Origin: Candidatus Pantoea formicae | Lineage (GTDB): Bacteria; Pseudomonadota; Gammaproteobacteria; Enterobacterales; Enterobacteriaceae | NCBI RefSeq assembly: GCF_011752625.1 | Contig: NZ_VWXD01000001.1 | Location: 372,001-436,000, forward strand | DNA: 64,000 nucleotides | Direction of reading: 5' to 3' | Part shown: positions 34,735 to 43,399 of the stretch, piece by piece | Layout: each line of letters opens with the position of its first letter | How positions within the stretch are numbered: position 1 is the stretch's first letter | Position numbers and translations under genes: made by a program | Notes under the pieces: model-generated | What the model was told of the DNA's origin: nothing | What the model saw: the letters and a program-made list of their open reading frames with translations, nothing else | Databases searched by the model: none

Positions 34735-35489
34735 AACGTCATGCGCGCGGTTTCTGACAGCGCAATGCCCGGTTGGGTATTGTAAGCCAGCACCGCTAGC
34801 ATTCGCGTGATGTCGCCTTCGGTCGGCGTTACGCGGTGCATTGAGTTGCGACCACGAAAAAGCACTAAATCTCCGGCTTCAATCGCCAACGCATCCACAG
34901 GTTGGCGTTGATCCAGCACCGCGGCAACGCCTTCGAAGTTCATCTCGCCTGCATCGGCGTTGCGCAGATCCTTCACATATTGGAAAACGCCACCCGCACG
35001 CGGTTTTTGCACCAACAGGGTAATAGCGAAAGAGGAGTTATCAAAGTGCCAGCCCAGTTCCTGACCATCGGGCGCGTAATGCAGGTTGATGGAAGAGAGG
35101 GGATCGGCATAAGGATAGAGCGCGGTTTCACCCAGCACATCGCACAGGAAGTTTTTAAACAGTTCGTCATTATAGAGCTGGCGCAGCGGAGAATCAGCGC
35201 CAATCACATCGTCTGTGATGCAGCCTTTGGTACTGATCACATCGCGGTTTCGAGGATGATCGGCGCTGTAAGCCCCATCCGTTTTCATCAAATACACGTT
35301 GTGTTTGCTGAGTGTGTGATAGGCCAGATGGCGCTGCGCATCGCCTTCGGCAATGATGGCTTGCAGCGCAGCAGGCTGTAGAAACTGTCGCAGTACCAAT
35401 GCACCGTGCTGGTTGAGTTGTTCGCGGCAATCGCGGCGCCAGTCGGCATCGGCCAGCGGGTGTAAATCGAAACGGATCAAATCAGACAT
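34719..35489 (-). CDS. Fe(II)/2-oxoglutarate-dependent oxygenase related to amino-acid radical halogenases
   Basis: A 256-residue oxygenase with WHFDNSSFAITLLVQ giving the HxD pair (His148, Asp150), a distal His218 in NSMHRVTP and a candidate 2-oxoglutarate-binding Arg229. Length and motif context resemble the BesD/HalD family, in which halogenases carry Gly instead of the Asp. The intact Asp predicts hydroxylation, not halogenation. The ATG at 35489 (GGAA upstream) is preferred to one 18 bases earlier. It is divergent from a LysR gene and next to an amino-acid binding protein and a DUF2817 hydrolase, so a free amino acid or derivative is the likely substrate. Confidence 0.8.
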   Translation of the reverse strand: MSDLIRFDLHPLADADWRRDCREQLNQHGALVLRQFLQPAALQAIIAEGDAQRHLAYHTLSKHNVYLMKTDGAYSADHPRNRDVISTKGCITDDVIGADSPLRQLYNDELFKNFLCDVLGETALYPYADPLSSINLHYAPDGQELGWHFDNSSFAITLLVQKPRAGGVFQYVKDLRNADAGEMNFEGVAAVLDQRQPVDALAIEAGDLVLFRGRNSMHRVTPTEGDITRMLAVLAYNTQPGIALSETARMTFYGRL

Positions 35490-35587
35490 AGCAGCAGTTC
35501 CTATCATAACAGGGTTATTCAGAGGGTAACTCGCTGATAAATTAGTGCGTAACGATAAAAATTTAACGACCTGCTAAGGAAACTTTA

Positions 35588-36490
35588 ATGCCCGCTCAGT
35601 CACCGCGGTTACCCAAAATTAGCGTCATCCAGTCATTCAAAGTTGCAGCGGAGCTGGGCAGTCTGGCAAAGGCGGCGGCGCAACTGGCGCTCACGCCTGC
35701 GGCGGTCAGTCAGCAAATCCGCCAGTTAGAAGAGCAACTCGGCAGCGCGCTGTTTGTGCGTACGCAAAGTGGTGTGATGCTGACGGAGACCGGCAAAGAG
35801 TATCTGCGCTACGTCACCGAGGCGTTTGATATCCTTCATCTTGGTCAGCAAAACCTGCGCCACGTTGCTGCCATGCCAAAACTCACCCTTTACTCATTGC
35901 CCGCGTTGGCCTCGAAGTGGTTATTGCCCCACATCGCGCAGTGGCGTGCGCACTGCCCAGATATCGATTTGTCACTGCACGGTACCCACGCGCAGGTGGA
36001 TTTTAACGCCACACCAGCGGATTTTGTCATCTGCTTCGGCGAAGATCGCTATCCGCAGCTCGATAAACAGCGTCTGTTCCTGGATGAAGTCCTGCCGGTC
36101 GCCAGTCCTGCGCTGTTGCAGTGCTACTCTGCCGGTAGCGTGCTGGAACAGGCCCCACTGATTCATCTCGACTGGGGCAATGAGGGGCGCTTCCTGCCTA
36201 ACTGGCGCAGCTGGTTCCAGGCCAAAGGGCTGTCTGAACCCGCCGCGCAGCCGGCATTTAGCTTCAATCTCACTTCACTCGCGATTGATGCAGCCGTCTC
36301 CGGTGCGGGTTTGCTGTTGGGGCAAAAAAGGTTGATCAGCGCAGAACTGGCGCGCGGTGATCTGGTGGTGGTGGATGCGCTCAGCCTCCCACTCAGTAAG
36401 CCTTACTTCCTGGCGTGGCCGCAGCGATCGCGCAGCCAACCGGGCAGCGAAGCCTTGATAAACTGGCTCGGGCAACTGGCAAACTGTTAA
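35588..36490 (+). CDS. LysR-family transcriptional regulator (GcvA-like)
   Basis: A 300-residue LysR regulator with winged helix motif FKVAAELGSLAKAAAQLALTP and VSQQIRQLEEQLGSALFVR. The inducer domain starts PKLTLYSLPALASKWLLP, the pattern of the GcvA/AmpR subgroup. It is divergent from the oxygenase gene across 98 bases, so that gene is its probable target. A strong AAGGAAACTTTA Shine-Dalgarno precedes the ATG. The SLC13 transporter follows 78 bases downstream. Confidence 0.88.
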   Translation: MPAQSPRLPKISVIQSFKVAAELGSLAKAAAQLALTPAAVSQQIRQLEEQLGSALFVRTQSGVMLTETGKEYLRYVTEAFDILHLGQQNLRHVAAMPKLTLYSLPALASKWLLPHIAQWRAHCPDIDLSLHGTHAQVDFNATPADFVICFGEDRYPQLDKQRLFLDEVLPVASPALLQCYSAGSVLEQAPLIHLDWGNEGRFLPNWRSWFQAKGLSEPAAQPAFSFNLTSLAIDAAVSGAGLLLGQKRLISAELARGDLVVVDALSLPLSKPYFLAWPQRSRSQPGSEALINWLGQLANC

Positions 36491-36568
36491 CTGATGCAGC
36501 GTAGTGCCGTCAGGATTGCACTATGCTTATCGGCTTTGTGAACGGTTCAATGAAAGGGAGTTCAACCC

Positions 36569-37867
36569 GTGACATCCGATGCACATTTCTGGCTCACCAC
36601 GGCGGTGGTCGGCATGACAATTATGCTGTGGGCAAGCGCCCGCCTGCCGGAATATCTCACTGCGCTGCTGTTTTTTGCTTCGGCGACCTTACTCAATATT
36701 GTTCCCACCAGCACGATTTTTAGCGGCTTTGCCTCTTCGGCGTTCTGGCTGGTATTGAGCGGTTTTGTCCTTGGCGCCGCGATTCGCAAAGTCGGTCTGG
36801 CGCAGCGCTGGGCTAACTGGTTGGTGGTGCCGCTCAGTCAAAGTTGGCCGCGTATGGTGGCGGGAACGATTGTACTGACTTATTTATTGGCGCTGGTCAT
36901 GCCTTCCAACATGGGGCGTATTGCCCTGCTGATGCCGGTGGTGCTGGCGCTGGGTGAGCGCGCAGGTATTAAAGCAGGTAGCCAAGGCAGTATTGGTCTG
37001 GCATTAGCGGTGGGATTTGGCACTTTCCAGCTGTCGGCCAGCATCTTACCCGCCAATGTGCCCAATCTGGTGTTGAGCGGTGCCGCTGAAAGTGCCTATC
37101 AGCTGCATTTACAGTGGCTACCTTGGTGGCTGCTAAATATGCCGGTGGTGGGCATCGGCAAAGCAGTGGTGCTCACGGGGTGCCTGTTGTTTCTGTTTCG
37201 TGCCAAGCCGCAGCCGGTTAAGCACCGAGACGCGCTAGCGCCGTTGAGTGGCAGTGAATGGCGTCTCATGGGTTTGCTTGCCGTCACTTTACTGCTGTGG
37301 ATGACCGACAGCGTGCACGGGTTATCTGCGGCGTGGATCGGTCTGGCCGCGGCCTGCATTTGCCTGCTGCCCCGCGTGGGTTTTCTCACGGGTGATGACT
37401 TTGCCACAGGCGTTAATTTCCGCACCTGTATCTATATCGCCGGTATCCTGGGGCTGGCGACAGTGGTGGTGGATTCAGGACTGGGGCGGCTGATTGCCAA
37501 TGCGCTCCTCAGCGTGTTACCGCTGCAGGATCATCCCTCGTTTGGTAATTTTGCGGTGCTCAGCGCGTTAGTCTCGTTACTCAACTTTGTCCTCACGGCC
37601 AATGGCGTCCCGGCGATGGTCACGCCCATGGCACAGGAACTGGCCGGTGCTTCGGGTTTCTCATTATTGAGCGTCATTATGTTGCAGGTCTTTGCCTATG
37701 CAACGCCGTTGCTGCCTTATCAGGCATCGCCCGTGGTGGTGGCGATGGGCTTGGGTAACGTACCGGCAAAAGCAGGACTCAAGCTTTGCGTATGGGTATT
37801 TATCTTCAGCGTTCTACTGCTGTTACCACTGGATTATGGCTGGTTCCGACTGTTAGGCTATGCCTGA
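36569..37867 (+). CDS. SLC13/DASS-type anion symporter
   Basis: A 432-residue membrane transporter with about 11-12 helices, similar to the divalent anion:Na+ symporters. The repeated loop motif occurs as MPSNMGRIALLMPVVLALG in the N-terminal half and ANGVPAMVTPMAQELA in the second half. It likely moves a dicarboxylate, sulfate or related anion. Translation starts at a GTG supported by AAAGGGAG. Same strand as the upstream LysR and the downstream AraC. Confidence 0.83.
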   Translation: MTSDAHFWLTTAVVGMTIMLWASARLPEYLTALLFFASATLLNIVPTSTIFSGFASSAFWLVLSGFVLGAAIRKVGLAQRWANWLVVPLSQSWPRMVAGTIVLTYLLALVMPSNMGRIALLMPVVLALGERAGIKAGSQGSIGLALAVGFGTFQLSASILPANVPNLVLSGAAESAYQLHLQWLPWWLLNMPVVGIGKAVVLTGCLLFLFRAKPQPVKHRDALAPLSGSEWRLMGLLAVTLLLWMTDSVHGLSAAWIGLAAACICLLPRVGFLTGDDFATGVNFRTCIYIAGILGLATVVVDSGLGRLIANALLSVLPLQDHPSFGNFAVLSALVSLLNFVLTANGVPAMVTPMAQELAGASGFSLLSVIMLQVFAYATPLLPYQASPVVVAMGLGNVPAKAGLKLCVWVFIFSVLLLLPLDYGWFRLLGYA

Positions 37868-37888
37868 GTTCCCCATGAGACCAAAGCT

Positions 37889-38746
37889 ATGCCCGCCAAT
37901 AAAGATTGGGTCGATTTTCGTCGTGATGACGAAACCGGTATCGAAAGCGTCAACGCGCATTTTCGCGGACACGCTTACGATCCGCACGATCATGACGAGC
38001 TGTTGGTGGGCGTGACTCAGCAAGGTTTGCAACGCTTCAACTGCCATCGCTCACTGCATACCAGCACACCCGGTCGTGCGATTCTGATTGAACCTGGCGC
38101 GGTGCACGATGGTCACGCGCCTGACGCCGAAGGGTTCACCTACGTGATGCTGTATCTGCCCCAGCATTGGGTGGCAGAAATGATGCAGCGACGCGGACTT
38201 GGCGATGTGGCCAATATTGAAGGCGGGTTTCGCCACACGCTGACTGATGATGCGCTGCTTGCCAGTGCGATTCAGCAAGCTTGGTTCACCGTGCATCACA
38301 ACGAAGGGCGGCTGGCGCGCGATCAGAGCCTCGATCATCTGCTCACCATGCTGTCACGTCATCTGGATACTAAACCCAGCCACCAGAACGCTTCAGCGCT
38401 ACAACAAATGCAGCTGATGCGTGACTATCTGCACGATTTTATGGCGCAGGATATCGGCTTGGATGAGCTGTCCCGTCTGGCAGGCATCGATCGCTTCAAA
38501 CTGACGCGTCAGTTTAAGCAGGCTTTCGGACAGTCACCGCATGCCTATTTGGTTCGGTTGCGACTGCGCAGCGCGCGGGTGTTACTGGCGCAGGGCATTG
38601 AACCGGTGCAGGTCGCTGCACAAGTGGGATTTGCCGATCAGAGCCACTTGGGCCGTTGGTTCCAGCGAGCCTATCGCATGACACCCGCTTCCTACCAACG
38701 GCAGTGCACAAACGTTCTATATTCCCCACCTGCGGCTCTTGCATGA
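37889..38746 (+). CDS. AraC-family transcriptional regulator
   Basis: A 285-residue regulator. The N-terminal cupin-like sensor has HAYDPHDHDELLVGVTQQG, GRAILIEPGAVHDG. The double HTH lies at about 175-275 (LDELSRLAGIDRFKLTRQFK, then VAAQVGFADQSHLGRWFQRA and YRMTPASYQ). It belongs to the AraC_binding subgroup that often controls an adjacent exporter or enzyme. It follows the SLC13 gene by 21 bases and is followed 35 bases later by DUF2000. Confidence 0.88.
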   Translation: MPANKDWVDFRRDDETGIESVNAHFRGHAYDPHDHDELLVGVTQQGLQRFNCHRSLHTSTPGRAILIEPGAVHDGHAPDAEGFTYVMLYLPQHWVAEMMQRRGLGDVANIEGGFRHTLTDDALLASAIQQAWFTVHHNEGRLARDQSLDHLLTMLSRHLDTKPSHQNASALQQMQLMRDYLHDFMAQDIGLDELSRLAGIDRFKLTRQFKQAFGQSPHAYLVRLRLRSARVLLAQGIEPVQVAAQVGFADQSHLGRWFQRAYRMTPASYQRQCTNVLYSPPAALA

Positions 38747-38780
38747 TGAGGTTTTCGATCTCACTGGAGAGTAGTTGCAG

Positions 38781-39188
38781 ATGTTTGATACCAAAATCGC
38801 CCTGATTGTTCGTGATGATTTAGCGACCTGGCAGCGCCTGAATGTGGTGGCGTTTCTTGCCACCGGGATTGCCTCCGCCGCCCCTGAAATGATGGGCGAG
38901 CCCTATGTGGATGCGCACGGCCGCCAATACGGCAATATGGCCGGTCAGCCGATGCTGGTATTCGCCGGGGATTTAACGGGTTTGCAGCGGGCACACCGTC
39001 AGGGGTTGGAGCGTGAGTTGACGTTGATCCCGTACGTGGAAGCGATGTTCTCCACCGGGCATGATGCAGCCAACCGCGAAGTGTTTATGGCGGAAGACGC
39101 CGATAACCTTAATTTGGTGGGTATTGCGATTCGCGGCCCGAAGAAGGCAGTGGATAAAGCGATTAAGGGCTTATCGTTGCATGCGTAA
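38781..39188 (+). CDS. DUF2000-family protein
   Basis: A 135-residue protein. The pattern TKIALIVRDDLATWQRLNVVAFLATGI followed by PYVDAHGRQYGNMAGQPMLVF is that of DUF2000, a family with a peptidyl-tRNA-hydrolase-like fold and no established function. It is commonly paired with an AraC regulator, as here. The ATG at 38781 is chosen; a TTG at 38775 is possible from the GGAG position. Confidence 0.8.
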   Translation: MFDTKIALIVRDDLATWQRLNVVAFLATGIASAAPEMMGEPYVDAHGRQYGNMAGQPMLVFAGDLTGLQRAHRQGLERELTLIPYVEAMFSTGHDAANREVFMAEDADNLNLVGIAIRGPKKAVDKAIKGLSLHA

Positions 39189-39235
39189 CGTCGGTTGCTA
39201 GCAATGGCGTGTTACTTGTCACTTCAGTACGTTTC

Positions 39236-39302
39236 GGTCGCCATGAATGGCGACCCTACGTTGTCCGGTACGGTTTTCGTAGGGTACGCATTCATGCGTA
39301 CC
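39236..39302. repeat. Double-palindrome intergenic repeat
   Basis: Two perfect 9-bp hairpins, GGTCGCCAT/ATGGCGACC (39236-39255) and GGTACGCAT/ATGCGTACC (39283-39302), are joined by a spacer whose ends also pair (ACCCTACG 39253-39260 with CGTAGGGT 39278-39285). It sits between the DUF2000 and amidase genes, which converge. The layout looks like a mobile palindromic repeat; a related arm is at 28866. Confidence 0.7.
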
Positions 39303-39371
39303 GGGTTAAATAAGCACTGATTGGCTGAATTGAGCGGCATTACGCCTACAATCACGACCAGTTTAAAGTCG

Positions 39372-40724
39372 TTATTTACCAACAGGGCGCACATTGAGGG
39401 GCATCTGGATAGCCTCAGCAGCCCGCAATAACAAATCCTCGCGTCCACGCAGGGCCAGCAACTCGACACCAATTGGCATCCCGTCATCACTTAATCCGGC
39501 AGGAATGCTGATCGCCGGCGCACCCGTTACCGCAGACACCAGCGCATTACTGCCGTCCTGTAGCTCGCCATGTTGTACCGGCGGGCGGCGGACCACGGGG
39601 TAGGCCAGCAAATTAATATTGTGTTGCGTAAACATCGCTTCCAGCTGCTGATAGAGATCGTGCTGGCGTTGCTGCACCACAGCATAGCCTTCGCTGTTGG
39701 TTCCGGGATGCGCCGCACGTGTCTTGAACACCGTGGTCAACTGAGGATGATAGAGTTCAGACGCGGCAATCTCCTGCAGGGTGTGGAACTGCGCACGTGG
39801 CTTATCGGCTAAATACCCAGCCAGTGCTTCTGCGAATTCATAACCGATAATATTGGCGTCACTGGCTAAGGTCTCCAGCTGCGGCCAACTGACGAGCATC
39901 GGTTCAAAGCCAGCAATTGCAGCCTGCACCGCTTGATTTATCTCAGTTTCATCGGCAGCAAACCCTTCCTGCCAGATGCCAATCCGCAGCGCTTCACCTT
40001 CTATCGCATAACGTTGACCGCTCAAGATTTCACTGACCAGACGGAGATCGTCGGCGCCGCGCACCAGCGGGCCGGGAATATCTTGGGTTGGTGACAGCGG
40101 CACAATGCCGTCGGTGCTCAGTGCGCCACGCGTCATGCGTAAGCCAAGCAAACCGTTAAAGGCAGCAGGAATACGGACTGAGCCTGCTGTGTCACTGCCA
40201 ATAGCGAGCGGTACATATCCGGCAGCCACTGCCACCGCTGAGCCACTGCTTGAGCCGCCCGGAGAGCGACCCTCACGCCAGGCGTTATGCGTAAAGCCGG
40301 TTAACGAAGAGGCGCCGGTAATCCCTGCCGCTAATTCATGCATCGCGGTTTTGCCGATGAGGATTGCGCCATGAGTGCGCAAAGTGGTGACCAGCGGGGC
40401 ATCAACATCGGCGATGACATCGCGCAGCAGCACAGAACCGGCGCTGGTGGGCCAACCTTTCACCTCAACGTTGTCTTTGATCAGCACCGGAATGCCCGCC
40501 AGTTGGCCTAAAGCCTCACCGCGCTGGCGTGACGCGTCACTGCCATCCGCTGCCGCTAAAGCTTCATCGGCAAACAACCACGTGATCGCGTTGTAGCGCG
40601 GCTGATCCACCTCCGCAATACGTTGCAGCGCGTACTCTGTCAGTTGGCGAGCAGTGGTTTCTCCGCCTTGCAGTGCCTGTTGTAAGTCGCTGAGTGACGC
40701 GGTGAGATAGTCAGCGTATTGCAT
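39372..40724 (-). CDS. Amidase (amidase-signature family)
   Basis: A 450-residue amidase that hydrolyses amides to acid and ammonia. The Ser-cisSer-Lys triad is intact: Lys83 in PVLIKDNV, Ser158 in SPGGSSSGSA, Ser182 in GSDTAGSVR. The long C-terminal arm is as in AtzF/AtzE-type amidases. Four bases separate it from the MBL hydrolase upstream, with GGAGGATTAACTGA ahead of the ATG, so they form an operon controlled by the divergent LysR. Confidence 0.9.
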   Translation of the reverse strand: MQYADYLTASLSDLQQALQGGETTARQLTEYALQRIAEVDQPRYNAITWLFADEALAAADGSDASRQRGEALGQLAGIPVLIKDNVEVKGWPTSAGSVLLRDVIADVDAPLVTTLRTHGAILIGKTAMHELAAGITGASSLTGFTHNAWREGRSPGGSSSGSAVAVAAGYVPLAIGSDTAGSVRIPAAFNGLLGLRMTRGALSTDGIVPLSPTQDIPGPLVRGADDLRLVSEILSGQRYAIEGEALRIGIWQEGFAADETEINQAVQAAIAGFEPMLVSWPQLETLASDANIIGYEFAEALAGYLADKPRAQFHTLQEIAASELYHPQLTTVFKTRAAHPGTNSEGYAVVQQRQHDLYQQLEAMFTQHNINLLAYPVVRRPPVQHGELQDGSNALVSAVTGAPAISIPAGLSDDGMPIGVELLALRGREDLLLRAAEAIQMPLNVRPVGK

Positions 40725-40728
40725 TCAG

Positions 40729-41550
40729 TTAATCCTCCAGTGGAATCCATTGCCCGTCGCGCCCAACGCGGCCATACGAGCTGCTGTGAAAATGAGAACT
40801 GAACCAGATTGCCTGATGTTGCCTGCACCAGTCTATAACCTGTTTGCGGGAAGCGATGGCGAGGGGTAAATCCTCACAAAACAGCGAGTTCCAGTGTGGA
40901 TGCTCAAACTGAACCGGATGGTGCATCACATCCCCGGCAAAAATCGCCGACTTGCCGTCGCTTTCCAACACTATCGAAGCATGGTCAATGCTATGTCCAG
41001 GTGTGGCGATGTAGCGCAATGCCCCCGCAAAGAGCGGTGAGTTCTCGACGTCAATCGTCTCCAGTTGGCCATTTTCAATCAATGGCAAAATGCTGTCACG
41101 ATAGAGCTCTTGCAGGGCGGGGTCTTGCTGGCATTGTTTTAACTCTTTTGCCGAGCAAATATATCGCGCGTTGGGAAACATCGGTTGCCACTGCCCCTTA
41201 TGCCAATGGGTGTTCCAACCCACGTGATCGGTGTGAATGTGCGTCATCAGCACCAGAGTGACTGCCGCAGGATCAACATCCGCATGCGTCAGGTTATCAG
41301 CGTAAGGGGTGTTTAACTGGTGAAACAGCGGCTTATTATCGCGGTTACGCCCATTGCCGGTGGCAGTATCGATCACCACCAAGTGCTCGCCCGAACGCAC
41401 CACCCAACTGTGAATAGAGACTGCCGCAGGCTCGGCGGCAAAAGCATCGCTCATCTCTGAACGATGGGCCGGATAGAGCGCGCCAAAAGGAAAGGCGCCG
41501 GTTTGTTCAGTGATTTTTTCAATCAGGTAATCGCCTACGCGGATTTTCAT
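40729..41550 (-). CDS. MBL-fold metallohydrolase
   Basis: A 273-residue metallo-beta-lactamase-fold enzyme with THIHTDHVGW (zinc ligands His104, His106, Asp108, His109), then GHSIDHASIVL and IFAGDVMHHP for the second site. The layout allows lactonase, thioesterase or amide-type activity; an acyl-homoserine lactonase is one option but cannot be settled. It is the first gene of an operon with the amidase, so it probably acts on a linked substrate such as a lactam, lactone or cyclic amide. Confidence 0.85.
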   Translation of the reverse strand: MKIRVGDYLIEKITEQTGAFPFGALYPAHRSEMSDAFAAEPAAVSIHSWVVRSGEHLVVIDTATGNGRNRDNKPLFHQLNTPYADNLTHADVDPAAVTLVLMTHIHTDHVGWNTHWHKGQWQPMFPNARYICSAKELKQCQQDPALQELYRDSILPLIENGQLETIDVENSPLFAGALRYIATPGHSIDHASIVLESDGKSAIFAGDVMHHPVQFEHPHWNSLFCEDLPLAIASRKQVIDWCRQHQAIWFSSHFHSSSYGRVGRDGQWIPLED

Positions 41551-41604
41551 CGTGGTTCCCCTTTACTTTCATGACTTCAATTGGGAAATCACTATACTGA
41601 TGTG

Positions 41605-41622
41605 AATTTAATTAATTAAATT
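41605..41622. promoter_or_regulatory. 18-bp perfect palindrome between MBL/amidase operon and LysR gene
   Basis: AATTTAATTAATTAAATT reads the same on both strands. It lies 55-72 bases upstream of the MBL gene and 10 bases before the LysR ATG. Its T-N11-A character and place in a divergent LysR region fit a LysR binding site controlling both directions. Confidence 0.55.
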
Positions 41623-41632
41623 GATTAAAATT

Positions 41633-42559
41633 ATGCACTCCATCAATGAAAACGATTTTTCTAAGATCGATCTTAATCTAGTGATCGTACTGCTGGTGAT
41701 GTTCGAGGTGCGTAGCGTGACCTTGGCGGCGAACCGACTGTACCTTGGGCAACCTGCCGTGAGCGCAGCATTGAAACGTTTGCGTGAGATGTTCGGTGAT
41801 GCACTGTTTGTACGGACTTCTCAAGGCATGACGCCAACGCCCCGCGCGGAACAGTTAGTGCAGCAATTTACGCCGCTGATACAGGATCTGCACCGGGTGA
41901 TTTTCACGCCAAAGGCCTTCGATGCGCAACACGATAGCCGTACCTTCCGCATAGGCATGAGTGATTGGTTGGAACAATGGTTAATGCCCGATTTACTGAG
42001 CGAACTGGCACTGACAGCACCTAAAATTGACATCAAAGTGGTCGCCGCCGATCCCTGGCAGGCGATTCCTTTGATGGAGCAGCAGCAGGCGGATGTAGTG
42101 GTGACGGTAGGGGATGAAGCGAGTCGCGATTTGACGCGCGAGAAAATCGCCCGAGCCGGGTTCCGAACGCTGTGGAGCGCGCAACAGATTGCCGTTAAAA
42201 AGCTGACGCTGGATGCGTTTGTACGCCATGACCATGCGCTGGTGTCCTATCGCGGTGCCAGTGAGAGTGCGTTGGACCGTGAATTGCAACAGCAGGGAAA
42301 AGCCCGACACGTGCGTTATGTGACGCTACATTTCTCTGGCTTGCCGCTGCTATTAAAGCAGTTGCCGCTGTTTGCCACGGTGCCGCAGGGATTGGTGGAT
42401 CCATGGCGCGAACATTATGATCTCCAGGCCGCGCCGGTGCCGGTGAAGATGCCGGATTATGAGCTTTCACTGCTTTGGCACAATGCGCAGCATGACGATC
42501 CCGCTAACCGCTGGTTACGGGATCGGTTGCGTGGTTTATTGCTAACCAAGGCGCGATAA
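41633..42559 (+). CDS. LysR-family transcriptional regulator (NodD/SyrM-like)
   Basis: A 308-residue LysR regulator with SKIDLNLVIVLLVMFEVRSV and AANRLYLGQPAVSAALKRLR, LFVRTSQGMTPTPRA in the HTH and linker, the pattern of the NodD/LeuO-like subgroup. The inducer domain begins near residue 90 (RTFRIGMSDWLEQWLMP). The ATG at 41633 lacks a Shine-Dalgarno; a TTG at 41621 is the alternative. It is divergent from the MBL-amidase operon, its likely target. Confidence 0.87.
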   Translation: MHSINENDFSKIDLNLVIVLLVMFEVRSVTLAANRLYLGQPAVSAALKRLREMFGDALFVRTSQGMTPTPRAEQLVQQFTPLIQDLHRVIFTPKAFDAQHDSRTFRIGMSDWLEQWLMPDLLSELALTAPKIDIKVVAADPWQAIPLMEQQQADVVVTVGDEASRDLTREKIARAGFRTLWSAQQIAVKKLTLDAFVRHDHALVSYRGASESALDRELQQQGKARHVRYVTLHFSGLPLLLKQLPLFATVPQGLVDPWREHYDLQAAPVPVKMPDYELSLLWHNAQHDDPANRWLRDRLRGLLLTKAR

Positions 42560-42586
42560 ATCGTGTCCATGTAGCCGTTTTAAATC

Positions 42587-43267
42587 TCACCATGGCACCA
42601 CTCGACCCAAATAATCCAGGTAATGCAGCCCTGTGCGTCCGACGTAAGTTTCAATGGTGTTCAGCAGGTTGGGGATACTTTCGTCAATGGTCAGGCGCGC
42701 TTCTGGACCGCCCATATCCGTCTGTACCCAACCGGGTGCCATCAATAACAGCGTACGTCCATCAGGGTTGCGTGCGGCAAAACTGCGCATAAACATATTC
42801 AAGGCTGCCTTACTACCGCGATACACCTCGTAATTACCGTTGGTGTTATTGGTAATACTGCCTTGGCCTGAAGACATCACGGCGATAGTGCCCTGAGAGG
42901 TGACGCGATCTTTAAAGGTTTCAATCACTCGCAGCGGACTGAGTGCATTGGTCACCATCACCCGGATAAATTCGTCGGTTGAGACGTCGGCGATGGTTTC
43001 TCTGTCATCATTTTTGACCCCGGCATTCACGAACAGCATGTCAAATTGTCCATTGCCGAGTCTTTGATGCAGCGCGTTGACCTGCTGAGGCTCGGTGATG
43101 TCCACGCTCTCCACTGTGAGCTGTTGCGGATAGCGTATCGCCAGTTGTTCCAGCTTGCCCGTGGAGTGGGCGCGACCGGTTGCTACCACCTGATAACCAC
43201 GCTGCAGCATATTTTCTGCCAGTGCATACCCCAGTCCGCGTGATGCGCCAATCAGTAATATTTTCAT
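42587..43267 (-). CDS. Short-chain dehydrogenase/reductase
   Basis: A 226-residue SDR. GASRGLGYALAENM (8-21) is the cofactor loop, FVNAGVKND the NAG motif, SSGQGSI the catalytic Ser, YRGSKAAL the YxxxK pair. The C-terminus is short and the protein resembles the C-factor (CsgA)-like SDRs. It is divergent from a LysR gene across 132 bases and is its probable target. Confidence 0.87.
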   Translation of the reverse strand: MKILLIGASRGLGYALAENMLQRGYQVVATGRAHSTGKLEQLAIRYPQQLTVESVDITEPQQVNALHQRLGNGQFDMLFVNAGVKNDDRETIADVSTDEFIRVMVTNALSPLRVIETFKDRVTSQGTIAVMSSGQGSITNNTNGNYEVYRGSKAALNMFMRSFAARNPDGRTLLLMAPGWVQTDMGGPEARLTIDESIPNLLNTIETYVGRTGLHYLDYLGRVVPW

Positions 43268-43399
43268 AAAATGCGTCTCCAGTTACGTTGTGAGAAAAGT
43301 CTAGCGCGGGAACAGAGTGGGCGGAACGCGCAGCATTTGCAGTGGTAACCTGCACCAAACGCCTTGTTATATGACGCACTATCTAGCAGGATGGTAACC

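Noticed and set aside
34719..35489. 2-oxoglutarate oxygenase as a radical halogenase
   Set aside because: The facial-triad Asp150 is present. Known halogenases of this family have Gly or Ala there to make room for chloride.
40729..41550. MBL protein as an acyl-homoserine lactonase
   Set aside because: The HxHxDH motif is common to many MBL enzymes and the operon with an amidase does not point specifically to quorum quenching, so only the fold is called.
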